A stretch of DNA of 64,000 nucleotides from Cellvibrio polysaccharolyticus (GTDB lineage Bacteria; Pseudomonadota; Gammaproteobacteria; Pseudomonadales; Cellvibrionaceae): contig NZ_PRDL01000001.1 in NCBI RefSeq assembly GCF_015182315.1, positions 3,676,001 through 3,740,000 on the forward strand. Direction: 5' to 3'. Of this stretch, positions 52,482 through 64,000 are shown piece by piece. Each line of letters starts with the position of its first letter. Within the stretch, counting starts at the first letter, position 1. The translations under genes and the position numbers were made by a program. Under the pieces are notes generated by a model, which saw nothing but the letters and a program-made list of their open reading frames with translations, was not told the origin of the DNA and searched no databases.

Positions 52482-53115
52482 CACTTAAACAGAAAAAATG
52501 TTGTTTTTCTGAGGACGGAAATGCATTTAACAGTTGAAGCCACTGTTTTTTGTTCAATTTGTTCGATTCCTGAACGGGCATCACCACCCAGTGATCTCCG
52601 CCCGTGATTTTATGGCGAACAATTGATGCCGAATATTCAGATTGTGGCAGCGTTTCTATCGCAGCCAGCGCATCGGCCTCCTGCTCAAACACCCCCAGCG
52701 ACAAGTTATCGCTATCCGCCAGGATATAGGCATTTACCCCCTGCTGCTGCAGTTCCCGAATTGCTGATGCAGTGTCGCCGGCATTGGTTACCCCTTTTTT
52801 GGCCACATCAACCCGGTATCCCAGGGATTCCGGACTCACCATTTTTTTGATTCCCGCCGCGACACCCAGCGCTGATATATCCTCGTGAAAATATTCAGCC
52901 TGCAATAACTGACGAAAAGGCCCTACACGAACACACATGGGTTCAAGGTTAGTGCCGACATTTGCGGCAAGCTCTTCTTCATTTAACAAGCGGATGGTCT
53001 GACCGGAGTTGGAATTATCGGCCAACTCGTTCGCCACGACCGGTGCCGATGACAACCAATGTGCTGAAAATAAAATAACGTTGAGCAATACCAGCCCGAG
53101 CAGCAACTTACGCAT
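52468..53115 (-). CDS. Membrane-anchored or secreted SPOR-domain-like protein
   Basis: 215 residues. An N-terminal signal or anchor (KLLLGLVLLNVILFSAHWL, residues 3-21) is followed by a variable stretch and SPOR-like repeats: EPMCVRVGPFRQLLQ and AIRELQQQGVNAYILADSDN with LSLGVFEQEADALAAIET. SPOR domains bind denuded septal peptidoglycan; a cell-envelope role is inferred. ATG 53115 has GGAGAG upstream, inside the coaX end, two bases after the coaX stop. The birA-coaX-SPOR order recurs in pseudomonads. Confidence 0.75.
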   Translation of the reverse strand: MRKLLLGLVLLNVILFSAHWLSSAPVVANELADNSNSGQTIRLLNEEELAANVGTNLEPMCVRVGPFRQLLQAEYFHEDISALGVAAGIKKMVSPESLGYRVDVAKKGVTNAGDTASAIRELQQQGVNAYILADSDNLSLGVFEQEADALAAIETLPQSEYSASIVRHKITGGDHWVVMPVQESNKLNKKQWLQLLNAFPSSEKQHFFCLSVASL

Positions 53116-53117
53116 AG

Positions 53118-53897
53118 TTATCTCTCCTTGCAATCCTCTACCTGATCGGAAGTTTCAAAAAACAGTGCCAAACCATCCAATACCAGCTCGGGCTTTAGCA
53201 ATGCATCGGGGCGAATTCTTTGCACCTGTATAGCGTCGCCACCGGTGGCCATCAGTAACAGCTGCGAACCATTGGACTTTGCCAGCAACGCCCTTTCAGC
53301 CTCGACAATTAATCCGGATAACATCGCGAGACGAGCATTTCCGATGGCTGCTGATGTATTAAGCCCTGGTGCCGACGAATGGCTATAGGCAGTTTGCACG
53401 GGAGGTATCAGGGTAGTATTGAAGAGAGCCTGATGCAGAGCGCCAAACCCGGGAGCAATATAACCACCGCAATGATTTCCCTCTGCATCAATAGCATCTA
53501 CGGTAATGGCTGTGCCGCAATCCACAACGATGCAAGCTCCATGATTTTCATGAACGGCAGCAATCATTGCCAGCCAACGATCTACCCCCAGCTTTTCAGG
53601 GTGATCATAGCCATTTTTCAAGTGATTCCATGAAGCAGTGCTTTTCGCAAAACAGACAACGATTGCCATTTTTTCTTTAAAAAAAAGACTCAGCTGTGCA
53701 TTCCTTTCTGCATCCAATACGCTGGATATTAAAATTTTTTCTATTTTGTATTCGGCAAGATTTGCTTTGAAATAAAAATCCTGCAGTCCGGCAGCAACAC
53801 CAACTTTAATATCAAGAACACCGCGTTGATGTATTACGCCGGCTGTACGCAAGCGCCATTTGCCCCGCGTATTACCCATATCAATATCAAGTATCAC
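53118..53897 (-). CDS. coaX: Type III pantothenate kinase
   Basis: CoaX phosphorylates pantothenate in the first step of CoA synthesis and is insensitive to CoA feedback. 259 residues of the ASKHA fold: phosphate loop DIDMGNTRGKW near residue 4, GVDRWLAMIAA, VVDCGTAITVDAID with catalytic Asp, and GGYIAPG. The GTG at 53897 is chosen (AGAGG 8 bases upstream; gives MILDIDMGNTR as in homologues); a GTG three codons earlier is possible. It overlaps birA by 11 bases, implying coupled translation. Confidence 0.93.
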   Translation of the reverse strand: MILDIDMGNTRGKWRLRTAGVIHQRGVLDIKVGVAAGLQDFYFKANLAEYKIEKILISSVLDAERNAQLSLFFKEKMAIVVCFAKSTASWNHLKNGYDHPEKLGVDRWLAMIAAVHENHGACIVVDCGTAITVDAIDAEGNHCGGYIAPGFGALHQALFNTTLIPPVQTAYSHSSAPGLNTSAAIGNARLAMLSGLIVEAERALLAKSNGSQLLLMATGGDAIQVQRIRPDALLKPELVLDGLALFFETSDQVEDCKER

Positions 53898-54903
53898 CGG
53901 AGACACCTCTCAGCGAAACTTCACCACCATAAAATACTTTTTCCTGACCATCACAATCCAATACCAGCGCCCCGGCATCGGTTACACCTGACATTTTTCC
54001 GGAGAAGGTTTCGTTGGACGTAGTGAGTATTACGGGTTGATTGGAGAATGCATTTAATGCTTGCCAATCGTTTTTATAAGCCACAAAACGTTTGCCGGCA
54101 TAGCTTTCCAATACAGAGAAAAGCTGCTCGATCAGCAGAGCCGCCAACAAATTTCTTCCAGGATTATTTTTTGAATTCTCTCGGGCGATGCTGTGCAGAT
54201 CAACCCACTGCTGGGAAATGTCTTTGGCATCATGCTCGGACATTTCAACGTTTATACCAATGCCGACCACCACGTAACATCGACCGGAGGCGTCACCACT
54301 CATCTCCAATAGCACGCCAGCCAATTTCTTTCCTTGCCACAATACATCGTTGGGCCATTTCAGCTGAACGCCTGGAATACCAGCAGCAGAGAATGCTTTT
54401 ACAATGGCCACACCGACCGCAAGACTGAGCCCTTCAAGCACGGCGGCGCCGCCCTCGTATTCCCAGCCGGCCGATAAATAAATATTTTTACCGAAGGGGC
54501 TGATCCATTGCCGCCCCCGCCGCCCTCGCCCGGCAGTTTGCTGCTCGGCAAGGCACACATATCCGGAACCAGCCTGGCGCGCCTGTGATAAGACCTGGTC
54601 GTTGGTTGATGAAGCGCTGGCAAGAACCTCAAGCCGCGTTAGCAATGCCCTGCTGTGTGCCGGCAAATGGTGTTGTATTGTCGCCGCGTCAAGCAGCTCC
54701 AAACCACCGACGATGCGATAGCCTTTTCCTTTAACCGTTTCCAGGGCGATACCTGCCGCTTCAAGTTTTTGCAAATGTTTCCATACCGCAGTTCGACTGA
54801 CGCCCAGCTTGTTGGCAATCTCCTGCCCGGAATGGAGTTCGCCATCAGCCAATGTCGTCAACATCACGCTCTGATACTCGTCAAATTGTGTTCCATTCGC
54901 CAT
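53887..54903 (-). CDS. birA: Bifunctional biotin-protein ligase / biotin operon repressor
   Basis: BirA activates biotin and attaches it to AccB, and its N-terminal domain represses biotin genes. 338 residues: winged helix with SGQEIANKLGVSRTAVWKHL (about 26-45); ligase signature AGRGRRGRQWISP near residue 125 and LKWPNDVLWQGKKLAG; C-terminal SH3-like domain GVTDAGALVLDCDG. No bio genes are in the window. Confidence 0.95.
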   Translation of the reverse strand: MANGTQFDEYQSVMLTTLADGELHSGQEIANKLGVSRTAVWKHLQKLEAAGIALETVKGKGYRIVGGLELLDAATIQHHLPAHSRALLTRLEVLASASSTNDQVLSQARQAGSGYVCLAEQQTAGRGRRGRQWISPFGKNIYLSAGWEYEGGAAVLEGLSLAVGVAIVKAFSAAGIPGVQLKWPNDVLWQGKKLAGVLLEMSGDASGRCYVVVGIGINVEMSEHDAKDISQQWVDLHSIARENSKNNPGRNLLAALLIEQLFSVLESYAGKRFVAYKNDWQALNAFSNQPVILTTSNETFSGKMSGVTDAGALVLDCDGQEKVFYGGEVSLRGVSGDT

Positions 54904-54969
54904 GAGCTTTATCCACTGTCAAACAATCGGGCTACAGAATACCACGGCAGTTACCGCAATAACGTGCAT

Positions 54970-55001
54970 AAAAAAACCCCGCACTTCTCACGAAGGCGGG
55001 G
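54970..55001 (-). terminator. Rho-independent terminator after the cytochrome/propeller gene
   Basis: CCCCGC/GCGGGG stem with an inner TTC/GAA pairing, then a TTTTTTT tail on the minus strand, 24 bases beyond the stop. Confidence 0.88.
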
Positions 55002-55024
55002 CTTTGCCAAACACCACAATTACA

Positions 55025-58000
55025 TTATTTTTGCGGAAACTTGTAGAGCGTGTAAAACGCGCCAGGCTCACGGTCACCCGGTTTTACAAGACTACCGGTC
55101 AGTTGGATGTGATAGACACGGGCTGTTTGCTGCGGATGCACTTTCGTTTGCTCAAGGCTATCCAGCGAAATCCGAATCACTTTCCGGCTACTATCAAGAC
55201 TTACCGCTTTTACACCGTCTTTTCGCTCATCCATGGTCGGCGAACCGTAATCCGGCGCATCGCGGTATACCCATGAGCCGATCTGCAGAGCGTCCTTCAA
55301 AGCAGCCTCGGTAACCCCGGCATCCAGAGCCTGGGTGAGCGTTACCTCGAAGCCATCCGGTTTTGCTGCCACATGATGTATTGCCTGGGTGACGGTTTTT
55401 CTGTCCCACCAGATACGCTGCAAGCTGGCCACATGGCCACCACGCGCCTGCCAGCCGCGACCGGTTTGCCCGACCAGCAAACTACCGTCCGGCAGGAACA
55501 CCGGACGCATTACACCGGACTCAAGACCATCAATAAAGGGCATCACGGCACCCTGTCGGGTTCCATCAACCGTTTCTGTGGTCACGCGCAACAGGTTCGA
55601 CTGGGTTTGATCGCCGATAAATATCTGATCATTGAAAGCGCTGAACTTGCCCTTGGTGGTATCCCACACCGGGTGCCCGGGAGAGTTGGCAACCTGATTA
55701 TGCGGGAACAGCACCAGCGCATGCTCACGTTTATCCTGCACATTTTCCCAGGCAATTTCCGGTGAATCGGGTGTCATGCCTGGCAAGTCAACCAGCCCGG
55801 ACGGATGCCCGTAAAACTTGTCTTTTTCCAGCACAAACAGCTTGGAGGTAGAAACAAATTCACCCTGGTTATCGGCATACCAGATAGTGCCATCCGGCGC
55901 CGTTGAGATACCGGCCGGACTACGCAAACCATTAGCCCAGAGTGAAGATTTTCCTTCCGGCGTGACTCTGATGGCCCAACCGGCAAGTCCACCTTCCGAG
56001 CCCATGTATTTACCATCAGCTTTGTACACAGCTACATTAGTGTGCGACAGGTTCAGGGTTACATAGTAAGCGCCATCGCCGCCTTTGGCCGGACCGTGCA
56101 TATAAGCGTGGTAATTGCTGTGGTAACTGTGCGAGTCGAATAAGGTTTCAAACTTGTCTGCCAGTCCGTCGCCATTGGTATCACTGACACGGGTCAGCTC
56201 GGCTTTCTGGCCAATAACGACCTTGAGACCTTTCTTATCTTCAATGACCACACCCAGACTGTCAAAGACACCTTCAGCAAACAAATGCCATTCGCCTTTG
56301 ACGATGCGCCAGATCCCCGCAGTGCGGGTAGAGACGACGATAGTACCGTCCGGAGCCACGGCAATGCCCAGCGCTTCAAATAATTGCGAGCGACCAAAAT
56401 TATCTTTCGGCGGCAAATAACTTTCTACCTGGTAGCCTGCCGGCATATTGGCTTTTGCATCAACCACACTCAGCTTTTGGCGAAGATGATTGAAACCGGA
56501 TTTTTCCGGTTGCCAGACATGGCTTGCCACTTGCAATTTTCCACTCAGTTGCGCATCAACTTTACCCGCGGGCAATGTCCACACCAGATCCTTCACTTCA
56601 CCTTTTGATACCGAAGCATCCGCCAACAAGCGACTGTTGAGAGAAAACTGCTGGGCTGTTTTCAATTGGCCTTTCACACGCACAACCAACTCACCATCCG
56701 CATTTAACTGATGGGAGATAGCGATAGTGTTTTCCCCGATACGGTAGTTAAAAACCGGGGCATCGGTTTTTTGTTTGGTGTTGACTTCATAGCCTTTAAA
56801 AGCAGCATCAACGGCTTTAACCAGATCCAGATGATCTTCTTTGTTATAAAGTGATTTTTCGATCGTTGCTGTATCGCCGAATACAGATTCCTTGAAAGAA
56901 AAATCGATTAACTTACCGTCTTTGTTCAGTGGTGCTAGCAGATAGCCTTCTTTGCCAAGATCAATTACCTGACTATCAAAGCCCGTTTTCAAACCCTTTC
57001 CACCGCGGTTGGTCCATTCACCGGATACATCCAGAAAACCACCCTGCCAGATTTTCGCAACAGCCAACAGACGCGGATCAAAGCTGTAATGAATACCACC
57101 GGGTTGACCGACGTGAATCGAACGGCCGGAAAGCCCTTCGATGGGGCCACGCTGAATACGGACGCGATCACCCACCAGAAATTGCAAACCGTCTTCCATC
57201 GGGTCATATTGCTCCGGACCATCAGCGGTTACCAGTTTCACCACCGGCCCCTGATTGGAACGGGTATTTAATGTCGCGATATAGGCACCGAGCGCTTCGA
57301 TTTGCTTGTCAGCAATAATTTCAGCGCTGTAAGGCGGCATTACCGGCAGATAAGCTTCGCCCTCACCTTCACCCTGCTCACGAACAGCAAGCTGCGCACC
57401 CGGGTTACGAATACTCGCATGCAGGTATGAACGGTCTGCTTTTACTGTAAAACGACCGCCGGAACTGCCATCAACGACCTCTCTGTCACGCGGCGTTGCA
57501 GTCATCAAGCCAAACAGGTTGGGGCCGGTTTTAAAGGAAGTATCGTTCTGGCCAACAGCGTGACACTCACCACAGCCAAAGGCGGTGAAGTATTCTTTTC
57601 CTTCCGCTACAAAGTCTGTCAACTCCGCGAGATTGGTTGCCTTTCCTTGTTCGGCAGGTACTTCCACTGCAGCGAAATCTGCATGGCGCATATCAATATC
57701 GGAAAGCACCAGTGAGCCTTCCTGGAGAATAAAACGCAACGGCCCGAAGGGTTCTTCCCAATTGTATTTGGCACCGTAAGAGAAGCTGGTGAGAAAGGTA
57801 TTTGAGTGAATAACCACATCATCGATTTTAGCCTCAAGGATCATGGCATTATCGGTTTTGTTGTTCGCCTCATCGTAACGGGGCGCACGAAATTTCAACT
57901 CCAGGCTATGCAATTTCCCTGGAGTTAATTCCACTTTTTTGGCGGCGTCGATACCGGTCAGTTTTAATAAGTCAGAAACACCTTCATTTTTATTCAGCAA

Positions 58001-58387
58001 GGCACCCGGCTGCAAAGCAGCAGAAGATTGCACTTTGGACCCGGTAGAAAGCGATAACGCATAGCGGGATTGAATATATACCCAGGCCAAGGTATTTTCA
58101 GTCACCATAAAATTTACTTTTAGCCAGGCGTCACCAAACCCGGAGCGGCTGAGCAACTCGAAGGGTTCGGAACCTGACATCTGGCTGAGCACGACTGGCG
58201 CATCTCCCGCATTGACGGAGAAAGAGTTACCATCCTTTGCCAGGGTTACACCATCAACAACTTTCCAATCCTTGTTTTCGACAAAATCAGCTAAAGGCCC
58301 CTTGGGTTCCGGGTAGTAGGCATTGGCCATCAATGCACACGCGAACATGGCGGATGACAAAAGCCATTTTAAAATTATATTTTTCAT
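55025..58387 (-). CDS. Exported multidomain c-type cytochrome with beta-propeller (sugar-oxidation type)
   Basis: 1120 residues. Signal peptide 1-23 (cleavage after ANA). Residues about 30-240 resemble a DUF1080/LamG-like jelly roll. A cytochrome c domain follows with GCGECHAVGQ (Cys272, Cys275, His276) and a candidate axial Met in VMPPYS. After a middle region of unclear fold (380-690) comes a six-bladed propeller-like part with LGIAVAPDGTIVVSTRTAG, DTNGDGLADKFETLF and SPAGISTAPDGTIWYADNQG, reminiscent of PQQ-dependent sugar dehydrogenases and heme-binding propellers common in Planctomycetes/Verrucomicrobia. Likely a periplasmic oxidation module passing electrons to the heme. Cotranscribed after the DUF1080 gene. 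Confidence 0.75.
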   Translation of the reverse strand: MKNIILKWLLSSAMFACALMANAYYPEPKGPLADFVENKDWKVVDGVTLAKDGNSFSVNAGDAPVVLSQMSGSEPFELLSRSGFGDAWLKVNFMVTENTLAWVYIQSRYALSLSTGSKVQSSAALQPGALLNKNEGVSDLLKLTGIDAAKKVELTPGKLHSLELKFRAPRYDEANNKTDNAMILEAKIDDVVIHSNTFLTSFSYGAKYNWEEPFGPLRFILQEGSLVLSDIDMRHADFAAVEVPAEQGKATNLAELTDFVAEGKEYFTAFGCGECHAVGQNDTSFKTGPNLFGLMTATPRDREVVDGSSGGRFTVKADRSYLHASIRNPGAQLAVREQGEGEGEAYLPVMPPYSAEIIADKQIEALGAYIATLNTRSNQGPVVKLVTADGPEQYDPMEDGLQFLVGDRVRIQRGPIEGLSGRSIHVGQPGGIHYSFDPRLLAVAKIWQGGFLDVSGEWTNRGGKGLKTGFDSQVIDLGKEGYLLAPLNKDGKLIDFSFKESVFGDTATIEKSLYNKEDHLDLVKAVDAAFKGYEVNTKQKTDAPVFNYRIGENTIAISHQLNADGELVVRVKGQLKTAQQFSLNSRLLADASVSKGEVKDLVWTLPAGKVDAQLSGKLQVASHVWQPEKSGFNHLRQKLSVVDAKANMPAGYQVESYLPPKDNFGRSQLFEALGIAVAPDGTIVVSTRTAGIWRIVKGEWHLFAEGVFDSLGVVIEDKKGLKVVIGQKAELTRVSDTNGDGLADKFETLFDSHSYHSNYHAYMHGPAKGGDGAYYVTLNLSHTNVAVYKADGKYMGSEGGLAGWAIRVTPEGKSSLWANGLRSPAGISTAPDGTIWYADNQGEFVSTSKLFVLEKDKFYGHPSGLVDLPGMTPDSPEIAWENVQDKREHALVLFPHNQVANSPGHPVWDTTKGKFSAFNDQIFIGDQTQSNLLRVTTETVDGTRQGAVMPFIDGLESGVMRPVFLPDGSLLVGQTGRGWQARGGHVASLQRIWWDRKTVTQAIHHVAAKPDGFEVTLTQALDAGVTEAALKDALQIGSWVYRDAPDYGSPTMDERKDGVKAVSLDSSRKVIRISLDSLEQTKVHPQQTARVYHIQLTGSLVKPGDREPGAFYTLYKFPQK

Positions 58388-58518
58388 AACTTACTCTTTA
58401 TCTGCTCACGCAACATAAATGAACAGATTTCTGTATTTTTAAAGAGGCCAAAACAAAACAAGCAAGAAGTCATACTCCCTGCCTGATTTGTAATGCCACC
58501 ATGAGGTTGTTGGATAAC

Positions 58519-59307
58519 TTACAACTTTCTGACCCAAATATTTCTGAAGCTGACCAGATCGCCATGATCCTGCAGTCGCAAAGGCGCGCAATCATGCGCT
58601 TTGTAAGGGTGCTTGCCAATCCACTCGGTAGGACCTTCGATCTCGGTATGGTTCTGCACCAGAACACCGTTATGCAAAACAGTTACATACGCGGGACTTA
58701 CCAGCTTTTCACTGTTATCAAATACCGGAGCCTTATAGATGATGTCGTAGGTTTGCCACTCTCCCGGAGCACGGGTGGCATTAACCAAAGGAATCACCTG
58801 CTTATAAACAGAAGTAGCCTGACCATTGGGGTAAGTCGGATTTTCATAAGAGTCGAGAACCTGTATTTCATAACGCTCTTGCAGAAACACACCGCTGTTG
58901 CCTAACCCCTGTCCTTCTTTACCAGCGATCTTGGCCGGTGAACGCCATTCAAGATGTAATTGAATATCACAGAAAGATTCTTTGGTTCTGATATCGCCAG
59001 TTTTAGGAACAACGGTAACAGCGCCATTCTCAACTTTCCAACCAGCGGCCTTACCCTCGAGGTTGCTCCAGGCATTCAGGTTCTTACCATCAAATAATAC
59101 GACGGCATCCGATGGCGGCTGATTTGGCTGAGCAGAAACAACAGGCGGTACCGGTTCCCACACTTCAGTCTCCTGAGCCTGCTCCCACGGTTCCTTCTCT
59201 TTTTTTGCTTCGGCAAGCACCAAGGCGGACGACAGCAAAAAAGTAAAGCCACCAGCCAATGCAACAGGTAATGACAATTTACGATAAAGACTTGATTTAA
59301 ATAGCAT
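58519..59307 (-). CDS. Exported DUF1080 protein (3-keto-disaccharide hydrolase family)
   Basis: 262 residues. Signal peptide with core ALAGGFTFLLSSALVLAEA; then a Pro-rich linker and the DUF1080 jelly roll: AVVLFDGKNLNAWSNLEGKA, CDIQLHLEWRSPA, GQGLGNSGVFLQERYEIQVL, and HGDLVSFRNIWVRKL at the end. Members have been reported to cleave 3-keto-glycosides. The gene lies 131 bases before the cytochrome/propeller gene on the same strand, so a joint role in oxidising and cleaving a sugar is suggested (inference). GGGGTA upstream supports the start. Confidence 0.82.
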   Translation of the reverse strand: MLFKSSLYRKLSLPVALAGGFTFLLSSALVLAEAKKEKEPWEQAQETEVWEPVPPVVSAQPNQPPSDAVVLFDGKNLNAWSNLEGKAAGWKVENGAVTVVPKTGDIRTKESFCDIQLHLEWRSPAKIAGKEGQGLGNSGVFLQERYEIQVLDSYENPTYPNGQATSVYKQVIPLVNATRAPGEWQTYDIIYKAPVFDNSEKLVSPAYVTVLHNGVLVQNHTEIEGPTEWIGKHPYKAHDCAPLRLQDHGDLVSFRNIWVRKL

Positions 59308-59573
59308 GTAATACCCCGGTTATTGTTTTATTAAATAGCAAATAGTCATATTTGATAGAAGCTAATAAGGGTAGAGAAAAAGACCCCATATATCTTCTCA
59401 AGATTTGTAAAGAAGGATAATGCAACAGACCTGCTATCAAGCAAAAATTTGCCTACTTTTAATAACACGTCAAATCGTATTTTATATTGGGCAAGGAGAG
59501 ATAAAAAATTCTGCAATTTTTCTATTAATAATAAATAAACAGGCTTTTGTTTTTACAGCGGTAGCTTTTAGAA

Positions 59574-59589
59574 GCTCTTGATCAAGAGC
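59574..59589. promoter_or_regulatory. Perfect 16-bp palindrome upstream of the DUF1080 operon
   Basis: GCTCTTGATCAAGAGC is self-complementary and lies 267 bases before the DUF1080 start in AT-rich DNA. It could be an operator for a sugar-responsive regulator; no regulator gene is adjacent. Confidence 0.4.
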
Positions 59590-60059
59590 CCACTGATAAT
59601 TCATCTTATTAAATTATAATACCCTACTCCGGTCATTATCAAACTACCGAATCGGTAAAGGTACAGAGATAAACTTTATATGTCAGGCCGTGCGGGGCAG
59701 ATTACAAAACAACAGGGATTTAAAACAGGAACCAGACAGCTCGCTGTACAGGTCACACCTTCGTAACGGTAAAAACACAGGCGGTAGGGAAGTCTACGGA
59801 TGGGAGATATTCAGGAAGAGAAGAATGAAACGCAATGAGAAAAAATCAACCGCCTGCTGGATAGTGACTCCCCCTGCTCAGACAGAGAAGTTCTGTTTGA
59901 AGTGATAAGGGCGTTGATTAAAGCGATTCAGGACAGGTCAATAAACAGCTTGCCGAGAGCCGATCGTGCCGAGTAACGGTTATTGATGCAGGTAAACAGT
60001 GCTCCACATCGGGAGATAGCAGTGCAGGAGAAGCCGGAGTAATTATGCAGGAATCGCGG

Positions 60060-60122
60060 GCATCCGGATGCCAGTTTTAGGCCGGCTACACCTTCAGCGC
60101 AGGTCGACTCGGCTTGTCAGCT
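60060..60122 (-). pseudogene. Decayed fragment similar to 23S rRNA, downstream of 5S
   Basis: 60069-60122 aligns without gaps to 62300-62353 of the 23S gene in the same orientation, with 45 of 54 positions identical by eye (shared blocks TGCCAGTTTTAG, GCGCAGG, CGACTCG). A further GCATCCG at 60060 matches 62283 after an 8-base deletion, and weak similarity may continue to about 60160 (AAAGGG, GCTG). The fragment lies beyond the rRNA operon terminator. Confidence 0.6.
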
Positions 60123-60182
60123 TTTAACAGGGAACAACCGAAAGGGGCTGACGTTTGGAGTTACAACAAAAAATCGGAGTAT

Positions 60183-60215
60183 AAAAAAACCCCGTGCACG
60201 GAGTACACGGGGTTT
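60183..60215 (-). terminator. Rho-independent terminator of the rRNA operon
   Basis: AACCCCGTG/CACGGGGTT stem with a 9-base loop, followed by TTTTTTT on the minus strand; 11 bases after 5S. Confidence 0.92.
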
Positions 60216-60225
60216 AGTATTAGGC

Positions 60226-60343
60226 GCTTGACGATGACCTACTCTCACATGGGGAAACCCCACACTACCATCGGCGCTAAGTCGTTTCACTTCTGAGTTC
60301 GGAATGGGATCAGGTGGTTCCAACTCGCTATGATCGTCAAGCA
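60226..60343 (-). rRNA. 5S ribosomal RNA
   Basis: About 118 bases. Terminal stem GCTTGACGAT/ATCGTCAAGC; internal conserved segments CCGAACTCAGAAGTGAAACG and CGCCGATGGTAGTGTGGGG. Ends are estimated to within a few bases. Confidence 0.95.
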
Positions 60344-60551
60344 ATTCGGTTGAGTTCGAAGGTCTTACCGCCGTTTCCGGAGGGCCTTGATGGACTCGAA
60401 TAAGGTGATGGAAAGTAAAGTATACAGCATTCGCCGATCGATTAACGAGGGTGCGAATGTTCTTTCTGTCGGTTAATTGCTGCTATGGCCATGTGTTTCC
60501 ACAAAGTCCGTCGTTCTGTGTTGTAACGTGAATCAGTCGATTCTGTTATAT

Positions 60552-63438
<2,887 letters not shown>

Positions 63439-63578
63439 ATATAACACAAGCGACTGATTAACAATTACAACTTTGATGTGCTCACGATAATAAGCACATC
63501 ACATAAGTATTGATCGCCGGACTTTGTGTAGAGAAACACAATCGCCCATATCAGCAATTATTAACTTTACTTTCCATC

Positions 63579-63590
63579 TTGTTAAAGAAC
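63579..63590 (-). promoter_or_regulatory. boxA antitermination element before 23S
   Basis: GTTCTTTAACAA on the minus strand resembles boxA (TGCTCTTTAACA), in the tRNA-Ala to 23S spacer where a second boxA is normally found; it binds NusB-NusE. Confidence 0.65.
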
Positions 63591-63691
63591 GTCTGGTGTA
63601 AAAACCAGTCAGTTGTTTTCTTTGTTCATCAAGCAATTTGCTTCGCTGAACCAGACAACAAGTGACTGACTTCTTCGTATTAACAGTGAAG

Positions 63692-63767
63692 TGGTGGAGC
63701 TAAGCGGGATCGAACCGCTGACCTCCTGCGTGCAAGGCAGGCGCTCTCCCAGCTGAGCTATAGCCCC
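63692..63767 (-). tRNA. tRNA-Ala (anticodon TGC)
   Basis: Acceptor GGGGCTA/TAGCTCC, anticodon loop CTTGCAC, T-arm GTTCGATCC, encoded CCA. rRNA operon spacer tRNA. Confidence 0.97.
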
Positions 63768-63876
63768 TTAATATTCAACCAAAGGGTTAGGGTTTTTCAT
63801 TTGTCTCATTCGAGGTGATACGAGGCGAAGCATGTAGATACATGATGGCGTACTATCAACGATGAGTGAGGCAAAT

Positions 63877-63953
<77 letters not shown>

Positions 63954-64000
63954 GTAATCGTCAAGCTTCAGGTTAAGCATCAAGGTTGCTTGAGCTCCAC

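Larger units (their letters stand above)
59308..60225. other. Long non-coding stretch between the DUF1080 gene and 5S rRNA
   Basis: About 900 bases with no credible gene on either strand. 59308-59640 is AT-rich and should contain the promoter of the DUF1080 operon and a palindrome; 59690-60060 is of mixed composition with no recognised feature; 60060-60122 resembles 23S rRNA; 60183-60215 is the rRNA operon terminator. Short open frames here (for example 59690-59905) lack family features. Confidence 0.7.

Noticed and set aside
59690..59905. 71-codon frame in the region before 5S
   Set aside because: Basic, low-information sequence without a homologous-looking motif; nearby DNA appears to be decayed rRNA-derived or non-coding sequence.

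Overview
The window is a stretch of a gammaproteobacterial chromosome. Gene order (rplQ next to uvrA / MFS / ssb; birA-coaX-SPOR gene next to the tRNA-tufB operon; tRNA-Trp between tufB and secE) resembles pseudomonads, and protein sequences together with the sugar-oxidation genes suggest a relative of the Cellvibrionaceae. The family-level placement is an inference; the class is well supported.

Layout. 1-6031: housekeeping and lipid genes, namely an SDR fragment, a YigZ-type protein, a phosphopantetheinyl transferase, ispB, the unsaturated fatty acid pair fabA-fabB, and a degenerate RmlD-like protein. 6222-9788: an accessory cluster with a small winged-helix regulator, a palindromic operator, a TIM-barrel protein, an orphan ABC substrate-binding protein of the urea/guanidine-carboxylase-region type and a 2-oxoglutarate/Fe(II) oxygenase. 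9978-12891: a DUF2061 membrane protein, a CYTH protein and an AT-rich two-gene island (coiled-coil protein plus DUF4041/GIY-YIG protein). 13069-19569: an exported lactonase, ssb, a YajR-like transporter and uvrA.

19773-52420 is the main information-processing block, all on the minus strand. In transcription order: tRNA-Thr-Tyr-Gly-Thr-tufB-tRNA-Trp-secE-nusG, rplKA, rplJL-rpoBC, rpsLG-fusA-tufA, then the complete S10, spc and alpha operons down to rplQ. Strong promoters are visible for the tRNA-tufB, str and S10 operons, and terminators or hairpins punctuate the block. Two EF-Tu genes differ by one residue. 52468-54903: SPOR protein, coaX and birA. 55025-59307: a two-gene operon for exported sugar chemistry (DUF1080 protein, then a 1120-residue c-type cytochrome/propeller fusion). 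59308-60225 is a long non-coding stretch that carries an apparent decayed piece of 23S rRNA. 60226-63953: the distal part of an rRNA operon (tRNA-Ile, tRNA-Ala, 23S, 5S, terminator), with 16S beyond the window edge.

Most of the window is conserved core genome. The places most likely to hold new biology are the regulator/TIM-barrel/SBP/oxygenase cluster, the DUF4041-GIY-YIG island, the cytochrome/DUF1080 operon, the 23S fragment behind 5S, and the str promoter that lies inside the rpoBC terminator hairpin.
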